Under the pieces are notes generated by a model. The model saw only the letters and a program-made list of their open reading frames with translations, did no database searches and had not been told where the DNA came from. Source: Paucimonas sp. (GTDB lineage: Bacteria; Pseudomonadota; Gammaproteobacteria; Burkholderiales; Burkholderiaceae_D). From it: a stretch of DNA of 7,003 nucleotides. This document shows, one piece after another, positions 1-5,414 of this stretch (positions are counted from its first letter, which is position 1; each line of letters begins with the position of its first letter). Location of the stretch: assembly GCA_029266815.1 (NCBI GenBank), contig JAQSWC010000098.1:1-7003 (forward strand), given 5' to 3'. The translations under genes were made by a program, and so were the position numbers.

Positions 1-1326
1 GTTCACGGCGGCTGGTTCGATGCTTCGGGCGACGTCTCGAAATACCTGTCGCACCTCTCCTACGCCAACTTCATGAACCCGCAGCAGATTCCGCAGGTAG
101 TGTGGAACCTCATCGACGGACGCCACCGCTTGCCGCAGCAGTCCGTCTGGCTGGACGAGCGCATGGTGGATGAAGCACTGCACGGCGCGGATTTCCTGAT
201 GCGCGCCCACGACCCGGCGGGCTATTTCTACATGACGATTTTCGACCGCTGGACCAAGGACATTGCGCAACGCGATATTTGCAGCTACGCCACGCAAAAG
301 GGTTTGAAGGCCGACACCTACCAGGCCGGTTATCGTCAGGGCGGCGGCATCGCGATTGCCGCATTGGCACGTGCGAGCACGCTGCCGCGCGACGGGGAAT
401 ATGCCAGAGCGGAGTACCTGACGGCAGCGGAGCGCGGTTTCGCCCATCTGGAAGCGAACAATCTTTCCTATCTGGACGACGGCAGGGAAAACATCATCGA
501 CGACTACTGCGCCCTGATGGCCGCCGTTGAGCTTTTTGCCGCAACCAGCAAAGATATTTACGCCGATGCCGCCGCAAGGCGAGCGCTGCGCCTGACTGCG
601 CGGCAAAGCGAAGAAGGCTGGTTCTGGGCAGACGATGCGAAGACACGCAGCTACTTCCATGCTGCAGACGCAGGCTTACCTTACGTGGCACTACTACGTT
701 TTGCGGAAGTGCTGGAGAATCTGCCATCGTCTGCGACGGCGCTCGCCGCCGTCAAGCACGGCTTGGCAGGCGAAATCCGCCTTACCCGCGAAGGCGATGC
801 CAATCCGTTCCGGTATCCGCGTCAACATGTCGTCATGCCTGGCAAACCGGCGCGAATCCAGTTTTTTATACCGCATGAAAATGAAAGCGGCTACTGGTGG
901 CAGGGTGAGAACGCTCGCCTGGCATCGCTGGCATCTGCCGCTAATTGGGCGGCCCATGTCTTTCAGGACGACCAAGCGGCTGCCATTTTCGCTTCGTATG
1001 CGCGCGATGTGCTCGACTGGATCTTCGGATTCAATCCCTTCGATGCCTGCATGATGCAGGGTCTTGGCCGCAACAATCCGCGTTATGAAGTCGGGTTCTT
1101 CAATGCGCCGGGCGGTGTGTGCAATGGCATCACTTCCGGATTGAAGGACGAGGAAGACATCGATTTCATTTCGCCGGAAGATACGCTCATCGACCATTCC
1201 TGGCGTTGGAATGAACAATGGATTCCTCACGGCTCATGGCTGTTCCATGCGCTGTCGCATATGGTTCAGTTCGACGGAGGACGCTGGGCGTCTACGACGT
1301 CATCCGAAAAACCGGGTTTGGCTTAG
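1..1326 (+). CDS. Glycoside hydrolase family 9 protein (endoglucanase / exo-beta-glucosaminidase-like), 5' partial
   Basis: The frame is open from base 1, so the N-terminus lies outside the window; the ATG at 73 is an internal Met. The first visible codons read HGGWFDASGDVSKY, the GH9 DAGD-type motif. Its two Asp (visible codons 7 and 11) hold the catalytic water and act as base. Near the C-terminus, after NPFDACMMQGLGRNNPR, comes DHSWRWNEQW; the Glu of NE (bases 1213-1215) fits the catalytic acid. The middle is rich in aromatic and small residues (GYWWQGENARLASLAS), as expected of the (alpha/alpha)6 barrel. The motif style resembles the GH9 subgroup with Vibrionaceae exo-beta-D-glucosaminidases more than classical cellulases; this is from memory. 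The usual N-terminal Ig-like domain and any signal peptide would be upstream. Family call is firm; substrate (cello- or chitosan-oligosaccharides) is open. The stop codon lies in a terminator hairpin. Confidence 0.9.
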   Translation, partial: VHGGWFDASGDVSKYLSHLSYANFMNPQQIPQVVWNLIDGRHRLPQQSVWLDERMVDEALHGADFLMRAHDPAGYFYMTIFDRWTKDIAQRDICSYATQKGLKADTYQAGYRQGGGIAIAALARASTLPRDGEYARAEYLTAAERGFAHLEANNLSYLDDGRENIIDDYCALMAAVELFAATSKDIYADAAARRALRLTARQSEEGWFWADDAKTRSYFHAADAGLPYVALLRFAEVLENLPSSATALAAVKHGLAGEIRLTREGDANPFRYPRQHVVMPGKPARIQFFIPHENESGYWWQGENARLASLASAANWAAHVFQDDQAAAIFASYARDVLDWIFGFNPFDACMMQGLGRNNPRYEVGFFNAPGGVCNGITSGLKDEEDIDFISPEDTLIDHSWRWNEQWIPHGSWLFHALSHMVQFDGGRWASTTSSEKPGLA

Positions 1327-1354
1327 AGCCGCCCTAACAAGGCAGGCTCTAAGC
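1321..1354. terminator. Bidirectional terminator-like hairpin between convergent genes
   Basis: A perfect 10-base inverted repeat, GCTTAGAGCC (1321-1330) and GGCTCTAAGC (1345-1354), encloses a 14-base spacer that can itself pair weakly (CCT with AGG). On the plus strand it is followed by GAATCTTTTC, and on the minus strand by CAAACCCGGTTTTTC, so each direction has a short U-run a few bases beyond the stem. The left arm contains the last Ala codon and the stop of the GH9 gene. The secreted-repeat gene ends 9 bases to the right. Both arms recur almost exactly in the hairpin at 5850-5893. Confidence 0.65.
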
Positions 1355-1362
1355 GAATCTTT

Positions 1363-1764
1363 TCAACGGTAATAGGGATTGTTGGGATTGTGGTCCCAGC
1401 GGTTAGGCACTCCGTCGCCGTCCATATCGCGGTCATATCGATTGGCAATGCCGTCCCTGTCCTGATCGCGCCATTCATAGGAAGAATGCCTATGCCGCGA
1501 GGGCCGATGCCGCGGGTGATAGTAGCTTCGCGATTCCACGTAAACCGGGCGCGACTCCACATAGACCGGCCTGGATTCCACATACACCGGCCTGGGTTGC
1601 ACATACACCGGGACGGGTTCGACATATACCGGAGCAGGACGCACGTAAACCGGCGCCGGAATGCCAATGTTGATGTCGACCGTGGTACGAGCCATGGCAG
1701 GGCCAGCATTCAATGTCAGCATTGCTCCCAAAAGGGAAGCCATTGCCGCCAGACGTTTTTTCAT
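1363..1764 (-). CDS. Small secreted Tyr/Pro-rich repeat protein with Ca-binding-like C-terminus
   Basis: The protein has 133 residues from the ATG at 1764. An in-frame ATG nine codons upstream is rejected because AAGGAGG sits 5 bases before the 1764 ATG. Residues 1-25 form a signal peptide: MKKR, a hydrophobic stretch, and cleavage after AMA. Residues 37-78 are six tandem 7-residue units of the type xPVYVxx, the last three being identical RPVYVES. A His/Arg-rich stretch follows (about 81-93). Residues 100-124 hold two Asp-rich loops (DQDRDGIANRYD and DRDMDGDGVPNRWD) like thrombospondin type 3 or EF-hand-like Ca motifs. It ends NPNNPYYR. Similar short exported proteins are common in Burkholderiales, and I know no demonstrated function for them. 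The signal peptide implies periplasm or cell surface. It lies 161 bases downstream of the ROK kinase on the same strand, probably with its own control region. Confidence 0.85.
   Translation of the reverse strand: MKKRLAAMASLLGAMLTLNAGPAMARTTVDINIGIPAPVYVRPAPVYVEPVPVYVQPRPVYVESRPVYVESRPVYVESRSYYHPRHRPSRHRHSSYEWRDQDRDGIANRYDRDMDGDGVPNRWDHNPNNPYYR
1531..1656 (-). repeat. Six 21-bp tandem repeats coding for xPVYVxx units
   Basis: Six in-frame 21-bp units encode residues 37-78 of the secreted protein: APVYVRP, APVYVEP, VPVYVQP and three RPVYVES. The 3' half of the array (lower coordinates) is the most uniform, as expected from recent unit duplication. A 21-bp period keeps the reading frame, so unit number could vary between strains. 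Confidence 0.85.
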
Positions 1765-1769
1765 GATTG

Positions 1770-1776
1770 CCTCCTT
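1770..1776 (-). promoter_or_regulatory. Strong ribosome binding site fixing the secreted-protein start
   Basis: On the minus strand, AAGGAGG lies 5 bases before the ATG at 1764. This is a near-ideal Shine-Dalgarno sequence. It decides for that ATG over the in-frame ATG at 1791, which lies upstream of it. Confidence 0.85.
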
Positions 1777-1779
1777 GAA

Positions 1780-1856
1780 CATTGGTTTCATTAAATACCA
1801 ATGAGAAGGCCGTCATCCAGCACCAATTGGTAACGGTGGTTACCAGATGTGTCTGG
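1780..1856. promoter_or_regulatory. Cluster of inverted repeats upstream of the secreted-protein gene
   Basis: Four symmetrical elements lie within 77 bases: CATTGGT/ACCAATG (1780-1786 with 1797-1803), the 10-bp palindrome ACCAATTGGT (1822-1831), TGGTAAC-ggtg-GTTACCA (1828-1845) and CCAGA-tgtg-TCTGG (1843-1856). The ATTGGT/ACCAAT half-site occurs in both of the first two. This could be an operator for the minus-strand gene or a folded 5' leader. I see no convincing -35/-10 pair, so the exact role is inferred. Confidence 0.4.
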
Positions 1857-1925
1857 AATGGAAATTTGCCGGATTTATTTGAGCGGGCTGAAAATCTGTT
1901 GGTCAGGCGACACGGCAGTAGCTGG

Positions 1926-2780
1926 TCATGACGTGCCTAGTCCGGAATCGGCCAGGGCCGCGGCGCCATACAGGCCGGCATCCGCACCCAGCTCGGCCGC
2001 CACCAGGTCCATTTGATAAATCGAAGGATAAGCAGCCATTTCTTCCTTCAATCTTTGCAGATATCCTGCCCTGAGCCCGAGTCCGCCGCCGATGGCCGCG
2101 CGCTGTATGCCCAGCATCACAGCAAGGTCCGCCAGCTTTGCGGCAACGAGGCGTATGCCCTGCCTATACAGGGCTTCGGCTCGTTCATCGCCGGCGTCAG
2201 CAGCATCGGCCAGTGCCTTGCCGTTCTCATAGCCGTGCGCTGCGGCGGCACGGCTTAGCGCCGTGCCCGAGGCATGGTCTTCCAGCGTGCCGCCTTCAGG
2301 CACTCGCATCTCGCCCATTTCCGCATCGAAGCCGTTTCGCGCAAGATGTAGGCGTCCGTTCAACACGAGACCTGCCCCCACTCCGGTGGACACCGTAACG
2401 AATAGGAATTCATCCATGCCTTTGCCGGCGCCGAAACAGTACTCCCCCCACGCCGCGGCACGGGCATCGTTGGCCAGCGCGATCGGACGCTCCAGTGCAG
2501 CTGCCACCGCATCTTGAAAGGGAAACCCATGCCAGCCGGGCATGATGCCGGGATTGTGCGCAGTGACGCATCCATCCACAATCTGCCCGGTTACCGCCAC
2601 GCCGACAGGTGCGTCGATTCCGCGCAACGGCTGAAACAACTGTTTTGCCGCGTCCACGACTGTCTGCGGCCCTTCCTGGCTCTGCGTGCGCAGGTCGTCG
2701 CGCCATGTGATCTTGCCGTTTTCGAACAATGCGATCCGACTGCAGGTGCCGCCGATGTCGAAGGCAATCGTCTTCTTCAA
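1926..2780 (-). CDS. ROK-family sugar kinase (NanK-like), zinc-site-less
   Basis: The product has 284 residues, a normal ROK kinase length. It is a cytoplasmic enzyme expected to phosphorylate a hexose or amino sugar with ATP. The N-terminal phosphate loop is DIGGT (8-12). The catalytic Asp is D105 in LANDARAAAW. The second nucleotide loop is STGVGAG (131-137), and the C-terminal glycine motif is AIGGGLGLRAGY (229-240). The ND..AAWGE and GGGLGLRAGYL segments recall N-acylmannosamine kinase NanK more than glucokinase, but the substrate cannot be fixed from motifs. The conserved zinc site is gone: EIGH is EMGE (154-157), and the CxCGxxGC segment before LExxASG is replaced by a short PEGGT. The start is TTG at 2780, supported by GGAGGG 5 bases upstream. 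A promoter lies in the 75-base gap after the PfpI gene. I found no clear terminator after its stop. Confidence 0.88.
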   Translation of the reverse strand: MKKTIAFDIGGTCSRIALFENGKITWRDDLRTQSQEGPQTVVDAAKQLFQPLRGIDAPVGVAVTGQIVDGCVTAHNPGIMPGWHGFPFQDAVAAALERPIALANDARAAAWGEYCFGAGKGMDEFLFVTVSTGVGAGLVLNGRLHLARNGFDAEMGEMRVPEGGTLEDHASGTALSRAAAAHGYENGKALADAADAGDERAEALYRQGIRLVAAKLADLAVMLGIQRAAIGGGLGLRAGYLQRLKEEMAAYPSIYQMDLVAAELGADAGLYGAAALADSGLGTS

Positions 2781-2785
2781 GGTTT

Positions 2786-2791
2786 CCCTCC
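2786..2791 (-). promoter_or_regulatory. Ribosome binding site supporting a TTG start
   Basis: GGAGGG on the minus strand ends 5 bases before the TTG at 2780. The TTG places the DIGGT motif at residues 8-12, the usual ROK position, so spacing and homology agree on this non-ATG start. Confidence 0.8.
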
Positions 2792-2818
2792 GATATGAGG
2801 CCGTTAATATAAGACCGC

Positions 2819-2846
2819 ATTATGCCGGATGGAAAAGACCTGTCAG
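2819..2846 (-). promoter_or_regulatory. Sigma70-type promoter for the ROK kinase gene
   Basis: On the minus strand, CTGACA (2841-2846; consensus TTGACA) is separated by 16 bases from CATAAT (2819-2824; consensus TATAAT). Both boxes match five of six positions. Transcription would start near 2812, giving a leader of about 30 bases before the TTG. The promoter sits just after the PfpI stop, so the kinase can be transcribed without the upstream gene. Confidence 0.6.
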
Positions 2847-2855
2847 AGTGCTGCT

Positions 2856-3464
2856 CTAGCTGGATGCAATGCCTACTGCGTTTCCATCCGCCTTGTCGCG
2901 CAGGTTATCGGCCATGCGCCTGGACAGCACCTCCACCAGTTTCCCGTTGAAGGCAGGGATATCCTCCGGCTTCCGGCTGCTGATCCAATTCCCATCCACT
3001 ACGACCTCTTCATCCACCCAGTTGCCGCCTGCACTGCGGATATCGTTCTGCAGCTCGGGCCAGCTCGTCAAGCGTCGGCCGTTCACCAGGCCGGCTGATA
3101 TCAGCAACCAGGCGCCGTGGCAAATTACGGCAATCGGTTTCCCCTGACGCTCGATGTCGCGCACGATCTGTTGTGCTTCCGGTATATCGCGTATGCGTCC
3201 GGCATTAATCGGCCCGCCCGGAACGAGGATGCCGTCGAACTCATTGGCGTCGGCGTCGGCAAATATCTGATCGACAGTGAAAGAAGCATCCGGCTCGCCA
3301 TGCTGCATGCCCTGTACGCTACCGGGATTGAGCGAAACAATTTTTACGATCGCGCCTCCCTGCTCCAGCGCTTCCTTCGGCCCTTCCAGTTCGGATTGCT
3401 CGAATCCGTCGGTAACCAGTACCGCAATCTGCAGGCCGTTGATTGCAACGTCGTCGGTGTTCAT
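2856..3464 (-). CDS. DJ-1/PfpI family protein (type 1 glutamine amidotransferase-like)
   Basis: The protein has 202 residues from the ATG at 3464, which has GAAAGGA 5 bases upstream. An in-frame TTG at 3488 is less likely. The fold is the class I glutamine amidotransferase-like sandwich: LQIAVLVTDGFEQSELEGP at 11-29, FDGILVPGGP at 76-85 and the nucleophile elbow AVICHGAWLL at 112-121. Cys115 is the expected nucleophile, His116 follows it, and Glu25 fits the conserved acidic partner. The RLTSWPELQNDIRSAGGNWVD stretch (131-151) and a later SSRKPEDIPAF are typical of the PfpI/YhbO/YraA branch. Members are described as stress-protection proteins with protease, deglycase or glyoxalase-like activity, and the exact reaction is disputed. 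It has no signal peptide, so it is cytoplasmic. It diverges from pilU and precedes the ROK kinase by 75 bases. Confidence 0.9.
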   Translation of the reverse strand: MNTDDVAINGLQIAVLVTDGFEQSELEGPKEALEQGGAIVKIVSLNPGSVQGMQHGEPDASFTVDQIFADADANEFDGILVPGGPINAGRIRDIPEAQQIVRDIERQGKPIAVICHGAWLLISAGLVNGRRLTSWPELQNDIRSAGGNWVDEEVVVDGNWISSRKPEDIPAFNGKLVEVLSRRMADNLRDKADGNAVGIASS

Positions 3465-3469
3465 GACAT

Positions 3470-3476
3470 TCCTTTC
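3470..3476 (-). promoter_or_regulatory. Ribosome binding site fixing the PfpI-family start
   Basis: GAAAGGA on the minus strand ends 5 bases before the ATG at 3464. It favours this start over the TTG at 3488, whose first eight codons would include the ribosome binding site itself. Confidence 0.7.
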
Positions 3477-3491
3477 GTCCAGAGTCAATTG

Positions 3492-3520
3492 GAAAGGCAG
3501 CGGAAAACGCCTTTCTTTTT
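3492..3520 (+). terminator. Terminator-like hairpin with T-tract in the PfpI-pilU divergent region
   Basis: GAAAGGC (3492-3498) and GCCTTTC (3509-3515) form a perfect 7-bp stem with a 10-base loop, followed directly by TTTTT (3516-3520). This has the layout of an intrinsic terminator read on the plus strand, although no plus-strand gene lies upstream. On the minus strand it would be a hairpin in the leader of the PfpI gene. The rest of the 3465-3687 gap shows no convincing promoter pair for pilU. TTGACC at 3607-3612 lacks a well-spaced -10 box. Confidence 0.45.
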
Positions 3521-3687
3521 CATAAAGAGCGACGCAACCGGGGGAAGTTCGTCCAGGAACAAGATGAATGGGAGATTACGCAAATTCATTTTTCCATGGA
3601 GCAATATTGACCTGACTTCTGGCAGAATAGGCAGCAACCGTTTTTCATCTGAGCCATCCCGACCATCTAAAAACAATATCGTCTCCC

Positions 3688-4968
3688 ATGACCACTTTCA
3701 CTGAAGATCAGGCACGCGCTTACATGCACAAGCTGCTGGCCGCCATGAGCCAGGCCGGCGGCTCCGATTTATTCATATCCCATGACTTCCCGCCCAGCAT
3801 GAAGGCACACGGCAGCATGCAGCCGCTGTCGCAGCAAAAGCTGACCGGTGAAATCACTCGCAAGCTGGCCGAAGCCATGATGAACGAGCGCCAGCGCGAG
3901 GAATTTGCCAGGGAAATGGAATGCAATTTCGCGATTTCGCTGCCGGGCGTTTCACGCTTTCGCGTCAACATCTTCGTCCAGCAGCAGCACGTCGGTATGG
4001 TGATCCGCACCATTGCATCCGAAATACCCAATTTCGAGAAGCTGGGCCTGCCGGAAGTGTTGAAGGAAGTGGTAATGAACAAACGCGGCCTGGTGCTGGT
4101 AGTCGGCGGCACAGGTTCGGGAAAATCCACGTCGCTGGCGGCGATGATCGATCATCGCAACCGCACATCGAACGGGCACATCATCACGGTCGAAGATCCA
4201 GTCGAATATGTGCATCAGTCGAAGGGATGCCTGATCACGCACCGCGAAGTCGGCGTGGACACCCACAGCTGGCACCACGCACTGAAGAACACGCTGCGCC
4301 AGGCACCTGATGTAATCCTGATCGGCGAAATCCGCGACGCCGAAACCATGGAGCATGCGATCGCCTTTGCTGAAACCGGCCATCTCTGCCTGGGCACGCT
4401 GCATGCGAACAGCGCCAACCAGACCATCGACCGCATCATCAACTTCTTCCCCGAAGAGCGGCGCAACCAGTTGCTGATGGACCTGTCGGCCAACATGCGC
4501 GCCATCGTCTCGCAGCGGCTGATCCGCACCGCGGACGGCAAGGGACGCAAGGCGGCAATCGAAATCCTCCTCAACACCGCCACCATTTCGGAGAAAATCT
4601 TCAAGGGCGAATTCCACGAGATCAAGGGCATCATGGAAAAATCCCGCGAACTCGGGATGCGCACCTTTGACTGGTCCCTGTTCGAGCTTTACAACGATGG
4701 CTACATTTCTTATGAAGAGGCGATCCGCAACGCGGATTCCGCCAACGAGCTGAGGTTGAGCATCAAGCTCAAGAGCAAGCGCGGCGAACCGGCTTCCGCA
4801 TCCGGAATGTCACTGTCGATCCATGAGGAAGAGCCGGAACCCACTGAAGAGGAAATCGAGGCTCAGCGCCACGACGAACTGAAGAAGCAGCAGGAAAGAC
4901 GGAGGCAGTATGAGGAAGAACAGCTTGTCAAGCTGCGGGAAGAAAAGCTGAAGGCGGAGCAGTCGTAA
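3688..4968 (+). CDS. pilU: Type IV pilus accessory retraction ATPase PilU
   Basis: The product has 426 residues and is a hexameric cytoplasmic ATPase that assists PilT in pilus retraction. Its N-terminal half contains GGSDLFISHDFPPSMKAHG (24-42), which is PilU-like. The Walker A is GGTGSGKST (140-148), the Asp box ITVEDPVEY (166-174), the Walker B DVILIGEIRDAET (208-220), and the His box contains GTLHA (236-240). The C-terminal domain has AIRNADSANELRL (345-357). Known PilU proteins such as that of Pseudomonas are about 380 residues. Here the last 50 or so residues (about 376-426) add a Glu/Lys/Arg/Gln-rich predicted coiled coil. The ATG has no Shine-Dalgarno (CGTCTCCC precedes it), yet the start matches the family N-terminus. 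pilT usually lies next to pilU but is absent here. The stop codon lies in a hairpin. Confidence 0.94.
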   Translation: MTTFTEDQARAYMHKLLAAMSQAGGSDLFISHDFPPSMKAHGSMQPLSQQKLTGEITRKLAEAMMNERQREEFAREMECNFAISLPGVSRFRVNIFVQQQHVGMVIRTIASEIPNFEKLGLPEVLKEVVMNKRGLVLVVGGTGSGKSTSLAAMIDHRNRTSNGHIITVEDPVEYVHQSKGCLITHREVGVDTHSWHHALKNTLRQAPDVILIGEIRDAETMEHAIAFAETGHLCLGTLHANSANQTIDRIINFFPEERRNQLLMDLSANMRAIVSQRLIRTADGKGRKAAIEILLNTATISEKIFKGEFHEIKGIMEKSRELGMRTFDWSLFELYNDGYISYEEAIRNADSANELRLSIKLKSKRGEPASASGMSLSIHEEEPEPTEEEIEAQRHDELKKQQERRRQYEEEQLVKLREEKLKAEQS

Positions 4969-4992
4969 TGACCTCGTGGGCCATTACGACTG
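4960..4992. terminator. Hairpin at the 3' end of pilU
   Basis: CAGTCGTAATG (4960-4970) and CATTACGACTG (4982-4992) form a perfect 11-bp stem with an 11-base loop that can add two G-C pairs. It includes the pilU stop codon. A T-run (5006-5010) starts 13 bases after the stem, which is far for an intrinsic terminator. It lies between convergent genes, pilU and the short minus-strand frame at 5009-5089, so a shared terminator or mRNA-stabilising stem is likely. Confidence 0.55.
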
Positions 4993-5008
4993 TCGCGTGA
5001 AATTGTTT

Positions 5009-5089
5009 TTACAGCCGCTTTAGCAGCATCAAAATGCGGTCAAACAGGGAAGGCTTGAGTTTGATTCGCGTGTAGCCGGTTGCACCCAT
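5009..5089 (-). CDS. Predicted 26-residue cationic amphipathic small protein
   Basis: I do not recognise this protein. The reading frame starts at ATG 5089 and ends at TAA 5009-5011. It begins MGATGYTRIK and ends LMLLKRL. It has six Lys/Arg and one Asp, so it is strongly basic. Residues 14-26 would form an amphipathic helix with Leu/Ile/Met/Phe on one face and Arg/Lys on the other, suggesting membrane or nucleic-acid contact. The case for a real gene is the ribosome binding site, GAGGAG six bases before the ATG. A TACAAT -10-like box lies at 5115-5120, but I see no properly spaced -35. It converges on pilU, with the hairpin at 4960-4992 between them. It could also be a chance frame, since at 26 codons the coding signal is weak. 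Confidence 0.5.
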   Translation of the reverse strand: MGATGYTRIKLKPSLFDRILMLLKRL

Positions 5090-5095
5090 GATGGT

Positions 5096-5101
5096 CTCCT
5101 C
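5096..5101 (-). promoter_or_regulatory. Strong ribosome binding site before the 26-residue frame
   Basis: On the minus strand AAGAGGAG is followed by ACCATC and then ATG. The GAGGAG core is 6 bases from the start codon, which is near optimal spacing. It is the main evidence that the short frame is translated. Confidence 0.55.
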
Positions 5102-5291
5102 TTGTCGTGATTTCATTGTAGGAACACTACGAAGAGGCAATATGAGTTTTTGCAACATTTAACTTTCCTGGTGAACAAAAACAACAACATGTACGCGTCG
5201 CGAACAAGAAAACACGGCGAACTCAGCAAGAAAACGGAATTTTTTTCTGACCGGCCCACCAAGCACACGACTCATTGCAAGGAGCACCGGA

Positions 5292-5414
5292 ATGGAAAAC
5301 AGGATCGATGAATATTTCCGCCCGACCGTGAAAATCCACTTTTTTGGCTCGGCAGCTTCGCGCACGGCCGCACACATCGATTCCTGCTTAATATTTACCA
5401 AGGAAATGCTTTGA
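5292..5414 (+). CDS. Predicted 40-residue protein or leader peptide, coupled to the next frame
   Basis: I do not recognise this product. ATG 5292 is preceded by AAGGAG (5279-5284) at 7 bases, a strong ribosome binding site, and the frame runs to TGA 5412-5414. The peptide starts MENRIDEYFRPTV and ends LIFTKEML. It has no signal peptide or clear membrane helix. Its stop overlaps the TTG start of the next frame in the sequence TTGA (5411-5414), an arrangement typical of translational coupling. Codon use is mixed, including TTA and ATA near the end, so coding support is modest. It could be a true small protein or a leader that sets translation of the downstream frame. Upstream, 5120-5280 shows A-rich DNA (AACAAGAAAAC repeated loosely) but no clear promoter. 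Confidence 0.45.
   Translation: MENRIDEYFRPTVKIHFFGSAASRTAAHIDSCLIFTKEML

Noticed and set aside
694..1230. 178-codon minus-strand frame inside the GH9 gene
   Set aside because: Antisense to a clearly conserved catalytic domain, with no recognisable protein features. It is a shadow of GC-rich coding DNA.
1390..1794. 134-codon plus-strand frame antisense to the secreted repeat protein
   Set aside because: It mirrors the 21-bp repeats and has no ribosome binding site. The minus-strand frame has a signal peptide, motifs and an ideal ribosome binding site.
3485..3676. 63-codon minus-strand frame just upstream of the PfpI gene, TTG start with GGGAGA nearby
   Set aside because: The ribosome-site-like GGGAGA is tempting, but the product has no recognisable features, the frame contains the GAAAGGC/GCCTTTC hairpin, and the TTG lies in the pilU promoter region. 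Kept as unlikely.
3117..3704. 195-codon plus-strand frame spanning the PfpI gene and the divergent gap
   Set aside because: Mostly antisense to the PfpI domain, crosses the terminator-like hairpin and overlaps the pilU start in another frame.
3952..4617. 221-codon minus-strand frame inside pilU
   Set aside because: Antisense to the PilU ATPase core and reflects its codon pattern; no independent start signal or family features.
5189..5311. 40-codon plus-strand frame starting at ATG 5189
   Set aside because: Preceded by ACAACAAC with no ribosome binding site, and its very basic composition follows from A-rich DNA. The frame at 5292 has much better signals.
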